DNA from: Liolophura sinensis
Lineage: Eukaryota > Mollusca > Polyplacophora > Chitonida > Chitonidae
NCBI RefSeq assembly: GCF_032854445.1
Contig: NW_027017965.1
Coordinates: forward strand, 186,001 to 250,000
Length of the DNA: 64,000 nt
Direction: 5' to 3'
This document shows, one piece after another, positions 1-8,518 of the stretch (positions within the stretch are counted from its first letter, which is position 1; every line of letters begins with the position of its first letter). Both the position numbers and the translations under genes were made by a program. The notes under the pieces are model-generated. The model did no database searches, had not been told where the DNA came from, and was given only the letters and a program-made list of their open reading frames with translations.

Positions 1-181
1 TTTGAAGGGAAGCAAACGTGGCAGGTTCTGCTTGCCCAGTAATCTTTTTGCGGATGTACTTGCCACTTTGAAACTCGAAGGCGTAGATTTTACCTTCCTG
101 ACCTTGAAGTTCGAACTTCGACACATTAGCCAAGTCGCTTAAAGACAGGCACGCAGACCTGGGACCGGCTGCGTCCACCAT
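1..181 (-). CDS. Polinton hypothetical gene, 5' part only (runs off window)
   Basis: An ATG at 181-179 on the minus strand opens a frame of 60 codons that stays open to the window edge. It starts 2 nt after the stop codon (186-184) of the penton-like gene, as in a compact viral operon. It contains the stretch FELQGQEGKIYAFEFQSGKY, which looks like a beta-rich fold, but I do not recognise the family. A damaged copy of the same 5' end recurs at 849-1008, so this gene start was included in the local tandem duplication. The product could be another capsid-associated protein; this is a guess from position only. Confidence 0.5.
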   Translation of the reverse strand, partial: MVDAAGPRSACLSLSDLANVSKFELQGQEGKIYAFEFQSGKYIRKKITGQAEPATFASLQ

Positions 182-183
182 AC

Positions 184-868
184 TTATTTTATTTCTAGGG
201 TACCACTGAAGTGCCCTACATTAATATCCTTGTTGTATTTGTCCTAAAAGCGTTACGGTAAAGTGCGTTATATTGTCGGCGCGCAAGGCTTTGTACTGTG
301 GGTTGGGAAATGAAAACGTATTCCAGCACATACTCCCTTGATCAGTCACGGAGATGATCTGAAGTACTGTGGAACCGCCTTTGAAATCTGAGGTTATTCT
401 AAAGTTTTCTGAGCTGTTCAGTTCATCTAAATGCACAAAGACTTCTGTGTGTGTGATCAATTTAGGTAGATTATCACTCCCCATAATCCCTCCAATGAGC
501 TCAAGCCCGTTGGAGAACCCTAAGATGGGGGCAAGCTCTTGGAGCGTTATGATGGAATTTTTAGGGAGGATAAGGACTAGGCGGCCCGTAGCTTCATTTA
601 CTTCCAGACAAACCCCACGCGGGCGGAATATAACCTTGTTCAGCGCACAGAACTTGTAGATGCCCATCGGCACTTCAACACGTTCGTCATCAAGCAAGAA
701 GCCCACTCCGGTGGAGATATGCATCCAGTTCGTGTAGAAAGATATCTCGTGAAGGGCGGTTTTAAGGCGGCCGTCGAGGTTGTTAAGGGTAAAAGGCAGC
801 GTGTGCCGTTGCCCATTTTTATGGCCAGTTTCTGTGATGAACTTCGAAGCAGGTTCTGCTAGCCCCAT
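184..868 (-). pseudogene. penton-like minor capsid protein, copy A
   Basis: The main frame gives about 215 residues (868-221) and includes the segment VFVHLDELNSSEN and the strand pattern FPNPQYKALRADNIT, ending in a short alternating beta-type tail. This architecture resembles the single-jelly-roll penton (minor capsid) proteins of Polintons and related viruses; that is an inference from pattern, not a search. A one-base frameshift close to the end (about 225-235) separates the main frame from a tail that ends at a TAA at 186-184. The tail in copy B reads in an equivalent way. The real start is uncertain: conserved similarity to copy B begins near 820, so the first residues of the long frame probably belong to duplication-junction sequence. 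Confidence 0.5.
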
Positions 869-1008
869 TGCAATATTTTTGCGAATGTATTTGCTATTTT
901 AAACTCGAAGGCGTAGATTTTACCTTCCTGGCCTTGAAGTTCGAAATCCGACACATCTACCAAGTCGCTAAGACAGGCACGCAGACCTGGTACCGACTGC
1001 GTCACCAT
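849..1008 (-). pseudogene. truncated duplicate of the 5' end of the gene at 1-181
   Basis: Reading minus from an ATG at 1008-1006, this segment matches the first ~50 codons of the gene at 1-181, including the coding block around GKIYAFEF. It is frameshifted and is cut off where it joins penton-like copy A. It is a by-product of the tandem duplication and is not expected to make a protein. Confidence 0.6.
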
Positions 1009-1010
1009 AC

Positions 1011-1640
1011 TTATCGTATTTCTACGGTAGCACTAAGGTACCCAACATTAATATACTTGCCGTTTTTATCCAAAAGTGCCACGGTCAAGTGCGTTATATA
1101 GTCGTCGCGCAAGGCTTTGTACTGTGGTTGGGAAATGAAACCGTCTTCCCGCAGTTTATCCCTTCACCAGTCACGGCAACGGCCTGAAGTAGTGTTGAAC
1201 CGCCACCGAAATCTGAGGTTATTCTCACGTTTTCTGAGGTGCTCAGTTCATCCAAATGCACGAAGACTTCTTTGTGTGTAACCAAGTTAGGTAGCTGTTC
1301 ACCCTCTAGAGTCCCTCCTATGGGCGCAATCCCGTCGGAGAACCCTAAGATGGGGGCAAGCTCTTGGAGCGTTATCATGGAATTTTTAGGGAGGGTAAAG
1401 ACTAAGCGGCCCGTGTCTTCATTCAATCCCAGAGAAATCCCATGCGGGCGGAATATATCCATGTCCAGCGTACAGACATTGTAGTAGCCCGTCGGCACTT
1501 CAACACGTTTGCCCTCAAGCAAGAAGCCCACTCCGGTTTGGATATTCACCCAGGCTGGGAGAATGTTATCTCGCGAAGGGCGGTTTTAAGGCGGCCGTTG
1601 AGGTTGTTAAGGGCATGAGGCAGCGTGTGCTGTGCCCCAT
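1011..1640 (-). pseudogene. penton-like minor capsid protein, copy B
   Basis: This copy is paralogous to the gene at 184-868. The shared backbone includes TGVGFLLEGKRVEVP, PKNSMITLQELAPILGFSDG and VFVHLDELSTSENVRIT. The frame is broken near 1555 (between the N-terminal block and TGVGFLL) and again near the C-terminus around 1100, after which an alternate frame ends at TAA 1013-1011 with a tail resembling that of copy A. The start lies close to 1640 and is only about 5 bp from the ATG of the divergent plus-strand gene at 1646, so the two would share a tiny promoter region. Role as a vertex capsid protein is inferred. Confidence 0.5.
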
Positions 1641-1645
1641 TTAGA

Positions 1646-2971
1646 ATGTCAGACAATGTGATGAACATTTTAGCCACGATGAACAGCAAGGCTTACAGGT
1701 TCAATAGAGAGGCCACTTACAAGGCCGGGGCATTTCATAGTATCCAAACCCACGCAGAGCAGCTCACGCGATTTGACACCTACATCGATGAAAAGAAGGC
1801 CTTTCCAGTCCAGTTCACAGATGTGTTGGCCAAGTACCGGCTGCCACAGATAACCAGCAATGACATTGTTCAGGCCTGCAACACCAATCCTATGCAATTC
1901 TGGCAGAACCAAGTGAACTTCGCGGTCTGGTGCGCAACCACGGCTGCGAGTCTCTGTATAAGACCATCTTCTCGCCCCCGACAAACAAATAAGGGCCCTG
2001 TACACGTTCCATGTGTATTACCAAGTTAGGCGGATCTTGGAAGAGATCCAGGCCCCCCTGCCGCAAGACAGGGGCATTCAAAAACCCCCACGACGAGAGG
2101 GCCTATGAGAGGATTTGTATGGAATTCCGCGTAGATAAGCACACAAACTGGAGGCGCAGGGGGTGAATCACGGCCTTGGAGTGGCATATTACTGTCTCAC
2201 GAGAACGGGCTACAGCCCCGTTGGCGATGGGACCTTCGAACCGAGCAGGATGTTGTCTCCTAGAAAGCCTACATCGCTCCACGTCGGCTACATCCAGCAG
2301 GACGCCGATGAGGCTTGGCGTCGTTTATTGCCGACAAATCCCAAGCATTCACGCAGCCGGGCGTAGAGCGCCCTAAACGATTCCATCCGGACATACGTGT
2401 GGGCTATTCTAGGCGCCCAAGCGCAAACAAAGGCGCGTATTCTAGGCACACGCACAGCCTTCGACGCGCAAAAACAGTTTGCCGCGAACGTTGAAGACGC
2501 TATTTCCTGTCCGATCGACCTTCCGTCTGCCTATCACACGCTACCAGGACGTGCTACAGTATGCCGGGAGCGCTGTAGACTTTTGTGTATGGCATAAGCC
2601 TGTATATGGGCCCCCAGCAACATGCTTCTGCAGATCGGCCATGTGGCGAACTACAACAACAAAATCGTCCTGGCCACAGAGGACCAGAAGCTAGGCGCCA
2701 ATGAGGGTTGTGAGCGCTAAAGTACCGCCCACTTTGCACAAGCGCGCACCTTCCCACGGGATCGTTAAGCCACAAGAAAGCGCCCCACCACCTCCCACGT
2801 GATCGTTGAGCCACAAGAAAGCGTCCCACCTTCCCACGTGATCGTTGAGCCACAAGAAGCGTCCCACACCCACCGCAGAACCCTAAAGGAAAAGAATCAC
2901 GATGCGGAGAAGACAGCCATTGTCGTCGCTGGGGTTGGTATCGGCTTACTGCTGCTGTGGACTATGTGTTA
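1646..2971 (+). pseudogene. Polinton structural-type protein with C-terminal membrane anchor
   Basis: The ATG at 1646 is followed by ~100 codons in one frame (SDNVMNILATMNSKAYRFNR, then LAKYRLPQITSNDIVQACN). A frameshift near 1935-1945 and several further ones move the coding potential between frames up to 2971. Coding blocks continue, for example in ARILGTRTAFDAQKQFAANV (about 2430-2490). A linker made of three ~39-41-bp repeats follows, and the gene ends with a hydrophobic helix (TAIVVAGVGIGLLLLWTMC, 2912-2968) and a TAA at 2969-2971. Full length would be about 440 residues. I recognise it as a gene type that accompanies this Polinton lineage but I do not know its function. A virion membrane or capsid-associated role is possible. 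Its 3' end overlaps that of the convergent minus gene by 26 bp. Confidence 0.55.
2753..2870 (+). repeat. three tandem ~39-41-bp units inside coding region
   Basis: Units begin at 2753, 2794 and 2833, each with CCCACG(T/G)GATCGTT(A/G)AGCC followed by an ACAAGAA-rich segment. In the reading frame that leads into the terminal membrane helix they encode a Pro/Glu-rich linker of about 13 residues per unit (VIVEPQES core). Confidence 0.8.
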
Positions 2972-4287
2972 AATAATTGCGAACAGCCACGAGCATTAGG
3001 CCACCTACTGCGACGACTAGAGCCCAGGCATTATCGGCCAGCCACCCAGCCGCTTTCCCGAGAAGGTTCAGTAGCCAGGACACGATACTGCCAATAATAC
3101 CCGGAATCGCAGCGGCAAGCCTTTCCAGCCAGCTTGCCAAGGGCGCGCGTCAAGGACTGGAGATGCTTTTTCACCCATTCTTTAAGACCACGCCCGTCGG
3201 ATGGAGGTGGTGTTGGTTGGATGCCCCCGCCGGACCCGCCAGTCAGCCGCCAACTTTATCGCTAGCCCCAGTGTCGAGATTGTCATCCCAATTGCCGTGA
3301 GATGGAGACCACGGTTATGCCCTGCGCCCGGAAGAGGGTGCGGACGCGCTCGGCCAGAGTGGTATCCTTGTGTACGATGCGATCGATTGTCTGCTTGATG
3401 CGGCGTATTTGCGTGGCGCAAGGCTTCGCCCGTTAAAGAGGCTGCTTCGAGCCGGGCCACCCTCTCGTCCTCGAGATTCCCTTATCCCGTCCCGAATTCA
3501 TCAGGGGCCTCTCCCAACTTCCGTTTTTATTTTGCGATGTACTTATCGAGACTTGACAGCTTGGCGAGGTTATTCGCGTGTTCGCCTTCCGAGGTCTGCA
3601 GTGCCTTGTCAAGCCCCAGAAGTTCTCGAATGGGAAGAGGAGGGTCGTTTATCGTTTCAAGAGCCCGCCCGACCTCACTATCTGTCAAGCTTGTTTCCAG
3701 TAGTGTGTGGATAGCATCAGAGGTCTTTTTCGCTGGTTGGTTTAAATCCTCCAGCGGTATGGTTTCTGACTCGGCGGCCGCGGCACCGAGTTCTGAACTC
3801 GCTTTCCCTAGGGCTGCGACTGCATTCGAATGCAACGTTGTCGGTTCACTTCTGTTCCAGTCTGTAAAGCCGGCCCACTCGAATAGCATCACCCCGTCAT
3901 TTTTTTTTTTGAGGCGACTGTTGTGAGGTTTCGGCCTACCTGTTAGTTTGTTGATGAGGTCCACCTCGGGGTAATCCTTGAGTCGCACTTTCCCTTCGCT
4001 AATCCTCAAAATTCATGTAATGGTCGTGTGAGACTTTTGGGGGTGAGTTTATACATCTCCTCCAAGTTGTTGTAATAATCATTAACGGCTTGCACTAATA
4101 TCCTTCCTTCCGGGAATTTGAGGAACTCATCATCAAAGCTTTGTTGCTCGGGAACCACCCCGATCTGGACATCACCACCTGCACGGAAAGTGGTCTGCTC
4201 GTCGTAGGTTTTGTTGTCCTCTCTGACATCGTCTTGGGCGTTGTCCTCTCGACGTCGTCGAACGCCGGAATGTTCAAAGTCTGCCAT
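2946..4287 (-). pseudogene. Polinton protein with C-terminal hydrophobic segments
   Basis: The best start is the ATG at 4287 (MADFEHSGVRRRRED), 44 bp upstream of and divergent from the capsid gene start at 4332. Coding potential runs through 4287-4006, then shifts frame near 4009 into a long charged region (4009-3527), and then through several short frames. These include a Ser/Thr-rich hydrophobic stretch around LTAIGMTISTLGLAIK (about 3250-3300), a Gly/Pro linker, and an amphipathic-hydrophobic tail (AAIPGIIGSIVSWLLNLLGK, then WALVVAVGGLMLVAV) ending at 2946. At least four frameshifts are present. Intact length would be about 440 residues with two membrane-active segments at the C-terminus. 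It is a recurrent companion gene of this element type as I recall it; a membrane-active minor virion role is only inferred. Confidence 0.55.
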
Positions 4288-4331
4288 AATGCTTGTATTG
4301 AACATTGCAAGGTATGCCTTCAATACACACA

Positions 4332-5362
4332 ATGGATGCATACGGGACGCAGGCTAATCCCTTTCAGAACACTCCGTAAGCCTCGGGGGGGTACAAGGTG
4401 TACGGCAGACCTTGGTCGTCACCAACAACCCGAGTACGATCGACCAGAATCAACAACTCTTGGTCCGCTTCCCCAACCTCGGCCAAATGACGTCATTGTG
4501 CCCGGTACCGTGCGCTTGGCCTTCTCGATCACGATAATTCAGCAGACTCGAACGCCACCAGTGGTCGGGAATCTCGGACGCGCAGTAGTCAAGAAAACCA
4601 CGATCAGAATCAGCGGGAATTAGGTAATGTCCATCGACGACTCTGATGTGTTTTATTGCTACGGCGACTTATGGTTGACCAAAAACAAACGGAGGAATGC
4701 AGCCTACCAAGGCATCGGCAGCGAAAACATGCTTAAACTTCGAGTCGGAGCGGAGGACGCAAGTAACGACGATGCTCGCTCGCGCCTTTGGCAGCCGGTT
4801 CCACATCCCGCTAGACTTTGAGCTTCCAGATGGGCCACATGCCATTCTACCAGAGTGCCTTGGCCGACCGACTGGAGTACGAACTGACGTTCAACGATTA
4901 CAGCCGGGTCATCAAGACAACAGACGATGACACGACTTACATCATCGACAACATCAGCCTGGAGTTCGATATGGTCACCGAAAAGGAGCTCGCTAGACAG
5001 ATTGGCACCCAGTTTGCCGGGGGCGTCTCCAGCAATGGGGCGAGGTCCAGAGGTTCTTCGCCAGCTCACCCCTACGGAAGCGGGACCCTGAGATGGCCAG
5101 GGTCGTAAAAGACTTAGGCCTGGCAGACGTCTCCCTGGAAGAGTTCTTGACGCACAAGCACGCCTTCTGGCTTGACCTTCGGCCAAGCGACGATGACGAG
5201 CTGCATGGCAGTGGGAGGCGCGTTCAGAACGCCAGCGAGGGGATTACCATACAGGTGACAAAAGAGAGAGAAGATCCCGGCGTGTTGAACGTATATCTCT
5301 ATGCGATTATGGACGCAATGCTGCACATCCAGAATGGTAGATTCGTTAACGCGCTTTATTGA
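4332..5362 (+). pseudogene. candidate major capsid protein (jelly-roll)
   Basis: From an ATG at 4332, coding blocks lie successively in different frames: NPSTIDQNQQLLVRFPNLG (about 4430-4490), LGRAVVKKTTIRISGN (about 4570-4620), SIDDSDVFYCYGDLW from 4630, RFHIPLDFEL (about 4797-4826), ALADRLEYELTFNDYSRVI (about 4856-4912), and a C-terminal run from 5093 ending VLNVYLYAIMDAMLHIQNGR (to about 5340) with TGA at 5360-5362. The alternating beta pattern, the position just before the packaging ATPase, and the size fit a Polinton hexon-type major capsid protein; this rests on pattern and context, not on a search. At least five frameshifts and an early stop at about 4377 show it is dead. Its last 29 nt overlap the ATPase start. 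Confidence 0.6.
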
Positions 5363-5952
5363 TGACGCCCACTGCGCGATTATCTGTGGGCAGACGAACT
5401 GCGGCAAAACAGTCTTCGTGCTGGACCTGCTTGTGGGCCCTTTCCGCGGTTTCTTTCATCACATTGTGATCCTGTGCCCCACTCTTAAGCATAACGAGGC
5501 GTACCGGCGGCGATGGATACTGTCTGACCCTGAGGTCTATTGTTTTGATCCCGGCGAGCCGCTCAACGAATGCCTGAGAGCTTTCTACAGATTGTTCGAG
5601 GGGGAGCCCACCCTATACATCATCGATGATTGTAGCGCGTTGGAGGCGATGAAGAAGAAACAAAAAATGCTGTCATGGCAGCATGGCTTTCTCGGGCCGT
5701 CATGCAAAGCAAAGCGTCTGGGTCCTCACTCAGAAATACAACGCCGTCCTTAAAGACTTTCACGAGCAGACAAGGTGGGTGGCTTTATTCCACTGCAAAG
5801 ATTGGCACTCGTTCAACGAATGCCTGGAGGAGAACCACATTATCGAGGCCGAGAGCGAAAAGGCAGAGGTTCGACAGAAGGTCAAGAACAATCCGCATTC
5901 TAAGCTCCTGCTAATGACTGATACGCTCGCCACATCTAAGATTATATATTAG
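5334..5952 (+). pseudogene. genome-packaging ATPase (FtsK/A32-like), one frameshift
   Basis: The ATG at 5334 overlaps the end of the capsid gene by 29 nt. The protein has a Walker A P-loop (GQTNCGKT, residues 19-26) and a Walker B strand (TLYIIDDCSA), which define the A32/FtsK-HerA-type packaging ATPases of Polintons and large DNA viruses. A single frameshift at about 5670-5685 moves the coding frame by one; the rest (from about 5683, AFSGRHAKQSVWVLTQKYNA) ends with TAG at 5950-5952. Total length of about 205 residues is normal for the family. The role would be ATP-driven packaging of element DNA into capsids. It is inactive because of the frameshift, but is one of the best-preserved genes here. 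Confidence 0.85.
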
Positions 5953-5977
5953 ACGTAGGCGCCCCTACGTATTAATA

Positions 5978-6277
5978 ATGGATAGCAACGAGCTTAAAGA
6001 CGAGATTCTGGGCGCAGAGGAGGAGGAGGAGAAGCCCAGCCAACAGCCCAGCAAACATGCACAGCAGCTCAGGGATAGGCTGGCGGCACTTGCGGTGGGT
6101 GGGCAGGTCAAGCCATATCTGGGAAAAGACGTAACAGCCGCTGAGATCGACGCCATGAGCGACGAAGAGGTTGAAAGGCTGCACTCCCGGTACGAGGCTA
6201 AGCTCGGTGCGCGGATGGTTAACGGCCTTGGAGGTATGTTCTTGAGATCATATGTAAGGGCGGCCAGCTGGCTATGA
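5978..6277 (+). CDS. small Polinton protein, intact frame
   Basis: An intact 99-codon frame starts 25 nt after the ATPase stop. The N-terminus is acidic (AEEEEEKP), followed by a helical region with heptad-like spacing (AQQLRDRLAALAV) and a conserved-looking block EVERLHSRYEAKLGARM. Its stop overlaps the start of the next gene (ATGA at 6274-6277), a typical viral arrangement. I recognise it as part of a cluster of small genes found between ATPase and integrase in this kind of Polinton, with no known function. The C-terminus may be shortened, since it ends abruptly after a hydrophobic segment. Confidence 0.55.
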   Translation: MDSNELKDEILGAEEEEEKPSQQPSKHAQQLRDRLAALAVGGQVKPYLGKDVTAAEIDAMSDEEVERLHSRYEAKLGARMVNGLGGMFLRSYVRAASWL

Positions 6278-6717
6278 TCCAGAGGAACATGAGTACAACG
6301 AATCCGGAAGACCCGAAGGAAGTGACAGCGGATTCTACGAATGAAGGCCCTGCGAAGAATCCCCAAAAAGTCTCTGCGGGTCGAGCGGGTGCTGCAGCGA
6401 GAAAGGCCAAGGCTGAAAACCTCAAGGACAAGCTTTGCGAGGCAAAGGCTGCTTTGCTTCGCGCAGCTGATTCCACCAAGAAACAGCCGAAGGAACCGGA
6501 TTCTACGAAGGCACCTAACTGGAGGGCGCCCCTGGCGTTATTAGGCGTTGGCAGCCTTACAGTACTAGTGTTGCTACGCGTGTGGCGCAGCCGCTATACA
6601 GCACATGCACGAGGTGCAGATATTACGCCGCATGCAGCGCCGCAAGAAAAGAATCTCCATTTGAATATACGTCGCGACCCTTTCTATATAGAGCAGCATG
6701 TCTACTCCACCCAGTGA
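6274..6717 (+). CDS. small basic single-pass membrane protein, intact frame
   Basis: The frame of 147 codons starts at 6274 (ATGA overlap with the previous gene); an alternative start is the Met at 6289. The first ~85 residues are Lys/Ala/Glu-rich (GRAGAAARKAKAENLKDKL) and likely helical. A transmembrane segment follows (APLALLGVGSLTVLVLLRVW, about residues 84-103) and then a basic tail. The last 20 nt overlap the next gene, whose ATG is at 6698. A virion or host-membrane role is possible, but the family is not known to me. Confidence 0.55.
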   Translation: MIQRNMSTTNPEDPKEVTADSTNEGPAKNPQKVSAGRAGAAARKAKAENLKDKLCEAKAALLRAADSTKKQPKEPDSTKAPNWRAPLALLGVGSLTVLVLLRVWRSRYTAHARGADITPHAAPQEKNLHLNIRRDPFYIEQHVYSTQ

Positions 6718-6938
6718 CGGAAAAGTGCTAGTCAACGCGGTCTACCACGCCGCTGTGGTCTCTCTCCTGGCTACTGGGTACGCTCGTCTCGGCCAGATGT
6801 TCCTGAAAGGGTTCCCTCCTGAAGCTGGACTTAACACCCCGTGACGTCGGCATGGTCGTTGCAGATGTAGGCCTGGCCATGTTTTCGAAGGACCTGCTAA
6901 TTAAACAAGGGCTCCTTCCTCCCAATATGATCCAGTAG
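6698..6938 (+). pseudogene. small Polinton protein (~80 aa) with one frameshift
   Basis: The ATG at 6698 (STPPSDGKVLVNAVYHAAVV) opens a frame that hits TGA at 6842-6844. Shifted by one base, coding resumes immediately (DVGMVVADVGLAMFSKDLLI) and ends at TAG 6936-6938, two bases before the ATG of the next gene. The two halves form one small hydrophobic-helical protein. This gene is too short to stand out as an open frame. Function unknown. Confidence 0.55.
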
Positions 6939-6940
6939 TA

Positions 6941-7381
6941 ATGGCCTCCATCGCAATGATGATGGGCGGCGCCCTCGTAAACGCTTTCGCCTTCAGCGGG
7001 AGCGGCTATATGTTTTCGATGCTGAGGAGTTCCGGTGTTGACGAAGAGCGAAAGCGCCATGACCGCACTGTAGAGCAGCTCCAAGCCGCCCAGGAAAAAT
7101 GGGCCCGAAAGCGCACTGAGCGCTTGGACTGGATCAACGATGAACTCCGCCGCCTGGGCCACGCTATCCATACGTTCCGGGATGTCAACGCTGCAATCCG
7201 CGGGTATTCTAGGGTCTCGGGCAAAACTCTTACACGCGAGGCGCTGCTGGGCTCGGAGCCACAGCTCTCCGATTTCTATGTGCCTAGTGAAGATCAAAAA
7301 CACCGCGAGATGACCTTCGTCATCCTGGGAATGTGTGTGGTTGAGGGTGTGAGTTACGGAATTGCAAAACTCACCAAGTAA
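6941..7381 (+). CDS. 146-aa Polinton protein with coiled coil, intact
   Basis: This is an intact frame whose ATG lies 2 nt after the stop of the preceding small gene. It has a hydrophobic N-terminal segment (ASIAMMMGGALVNAFAFSGS), a charged central coiled coil (ERKRHDRTVEQLQAAQEKWA, then ERLDWINDELRRLG), and a hydrophobic C-terminal stretch (MTFVILGMCVVEGVSYGI). Placement directly upstream of the integrase is a consistent feature of this Polinton type as I recall it. Function unknown; two membrane-associated ends joined by a coiled coil would suit a scaffold or envelope-type protein, but that is speculation. Being open across 146 codons in a wrecked element is notable. Confidence 0.6.
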   Translation: MASIAMMMGGALVNAFAFSGSGYMFSMLRSSGVDEERKRHDRTVEQLQAAQEKWARKRTERLDWINDELRRLGHAIHTFRDVNAAIRGYSRVSGKTLTREALLGSEPQLSDFYVPSEDQKHREMTFVILGMCVVEGVSYGIAKLTK

Positions 7382-7456
7382 TCCGAACTCACTGTGCCGG
7401 ACTCGCCATCGAGCTCCTCGCCGTATGGCAGGCACGATATTAGTAGTGAGGTGCGC

Positions 7457-7476
7457 GCGACGATTTTTTTCGTCGC
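7457..7476. other. perfect hairpin (7-bp stem, T6 loop)
   Basis: GCGACGA and TCGTCGC flank a run of T residues between the small-gene cluster and the integrase. It could be an RNA 3'-end or regulatory hairpin, or chance. Confidence 0.4.
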
Positions 7477-7512
7477 AAATCTGTTAGAGGGCTGCTAGAA
7501 TACCTTGATGAC

Positions 7513-8496
7513 ATGGCTAGTAAAGTGTCTGCTCGCCTGGCAAATATCTACTACAGCCCTCGTGGGTACTGGAAGGGCCGCGCGGCCATCCAGAAACTTG
7601 CCACTGCGGCTTAAGTCTCCGAAGATGTGGTCCGGGCCTGGCTGGAAAAGCAGGCTATCTGGCAGATATACCTGCCTCGTCCCCGAAAAATACCGAGGCC
7701 TATGTTCGCTGTTTCCACGCCTAATGACATCCACCAAGCCGATCTTCCATTTCTACCACATGATCGGCGAGGCCGGAAGCTGTATAAGTACGCGCTGACA
7801 GTTGTTGATGTCGCTTCTCGCTACAAGGAGGCGGAACCTCTGGCTACTAAAGATTCCAAAGAAGTCGCTGATACTCTCTCTCGCATTTACAAGAGGGGGC
7901 CACTTCGATGGCCGAAGCTTCTCCAAGTTGACCCTGGGCGCGAGGTTATGGGTGCGGTGAGCCAACTGCTGGCCAAACACGATGTCACAGTCCTCCGAGG
8001 CCGTGTGGATATCCACCGAGACCAAGGCATAGTGGAGCGTTTCAACCGTACTCTAGCTGAGCGGCTCTGAGCCAAACACCGGTCTACTGAATGGGTGGGT
8101 CGGCTGCCCTCTGTTGTGGCCGCTCTGAATAACGAGACAACGAGACTGATCGGTAAAAAGCCGAAAGACGCCATCAAGACAAAGGGGGTTCCCCATAAGC
8201 CTTCCTCGGCCGTTCCAGGTCGTCCCGTTGGACTTAATGAGCGGAAGATCCCCGAGGGTGTTGGCGTTCGTTATCTCTATCAGCCTGGAGAGCTGGAGGG
8301 CGGCCGCCGTCGCGCGACTGATCCTGTGTGGTCTCTAGAGATATATCGGCTTGGGCGCTCTGTCACAAAGCCTAATGAACCCATGCTGTACTATCTAGAC
8401 GATACGTCGAATGGCCCGCGACGGGGATTCGTTCGTGAGGAGTTGCTTATAGTGCCTCCCGATACTCAGCTTCCCCCGGATGGGGTTCTACGGTAG
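7513..8496 (+). pseudogene. retroviral-type (rve) integrase, two in-frame stops
   Basis: One reading frame runs from the ATG at 7513 to TAG at 8494-8496, interrupted only by TAA at 7612-7614 and TGA at 8068-8070, with no frameshift. About 328 codons is normal for Polinton integrases. The RNase-H-fold catalytic acidic residues are visible as D in IHQADLPF, D in LLQVDPGREVMG and E in GIVERFNRTLAE (D,D-E signature). The C-terminal part (GVRYLYQPGEL, then PRRGFVREELLIV) is a small beta-rich domain typical of this integrase group. The integrase would insert element DNA into the host genome with a short target duplication. The upstream region has three stops in frame (7441-7449) and no other ATG, which supports the chosen start. 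Confidence 0.85.
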
Positions 8497-8518
8497 TTCC
8501 TGGATGTCCATTCCTGCG

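Larger units (their letters stand above)
21..1648. repeat. tandem duplication, unit about 828 bp, two copies
   Basis: Sequence from about 21 recurs from about 849 at a constant offset near 828. Matching landmarks include GCAGGTTCTGC (21 and 849), the block GGCGTAGATTTTACCTTCC, and the stop codons of the two penton-like genes (184 and 1011). Each unit carries one penton-like gene plus the first ~50 codons of the next gene. The copies differ at many positions, so the duplication is old. Confidence 0.85.

Noticed and set aside
2554-2873. Minus-strand frames over the 40-bp repeat (LWLNDHVG-type)
   Set aside because: Shadow of the repeat that makes sense in the plus-strand gene, where it leads into the membrane helix.
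6728-7435. Minus-strand frame of 235 codons
   Set aside because: It opposes two plus-strand small genes with tight start/stop spacing, coiled-coil and membrane features. High GC content explains the antisense frame.
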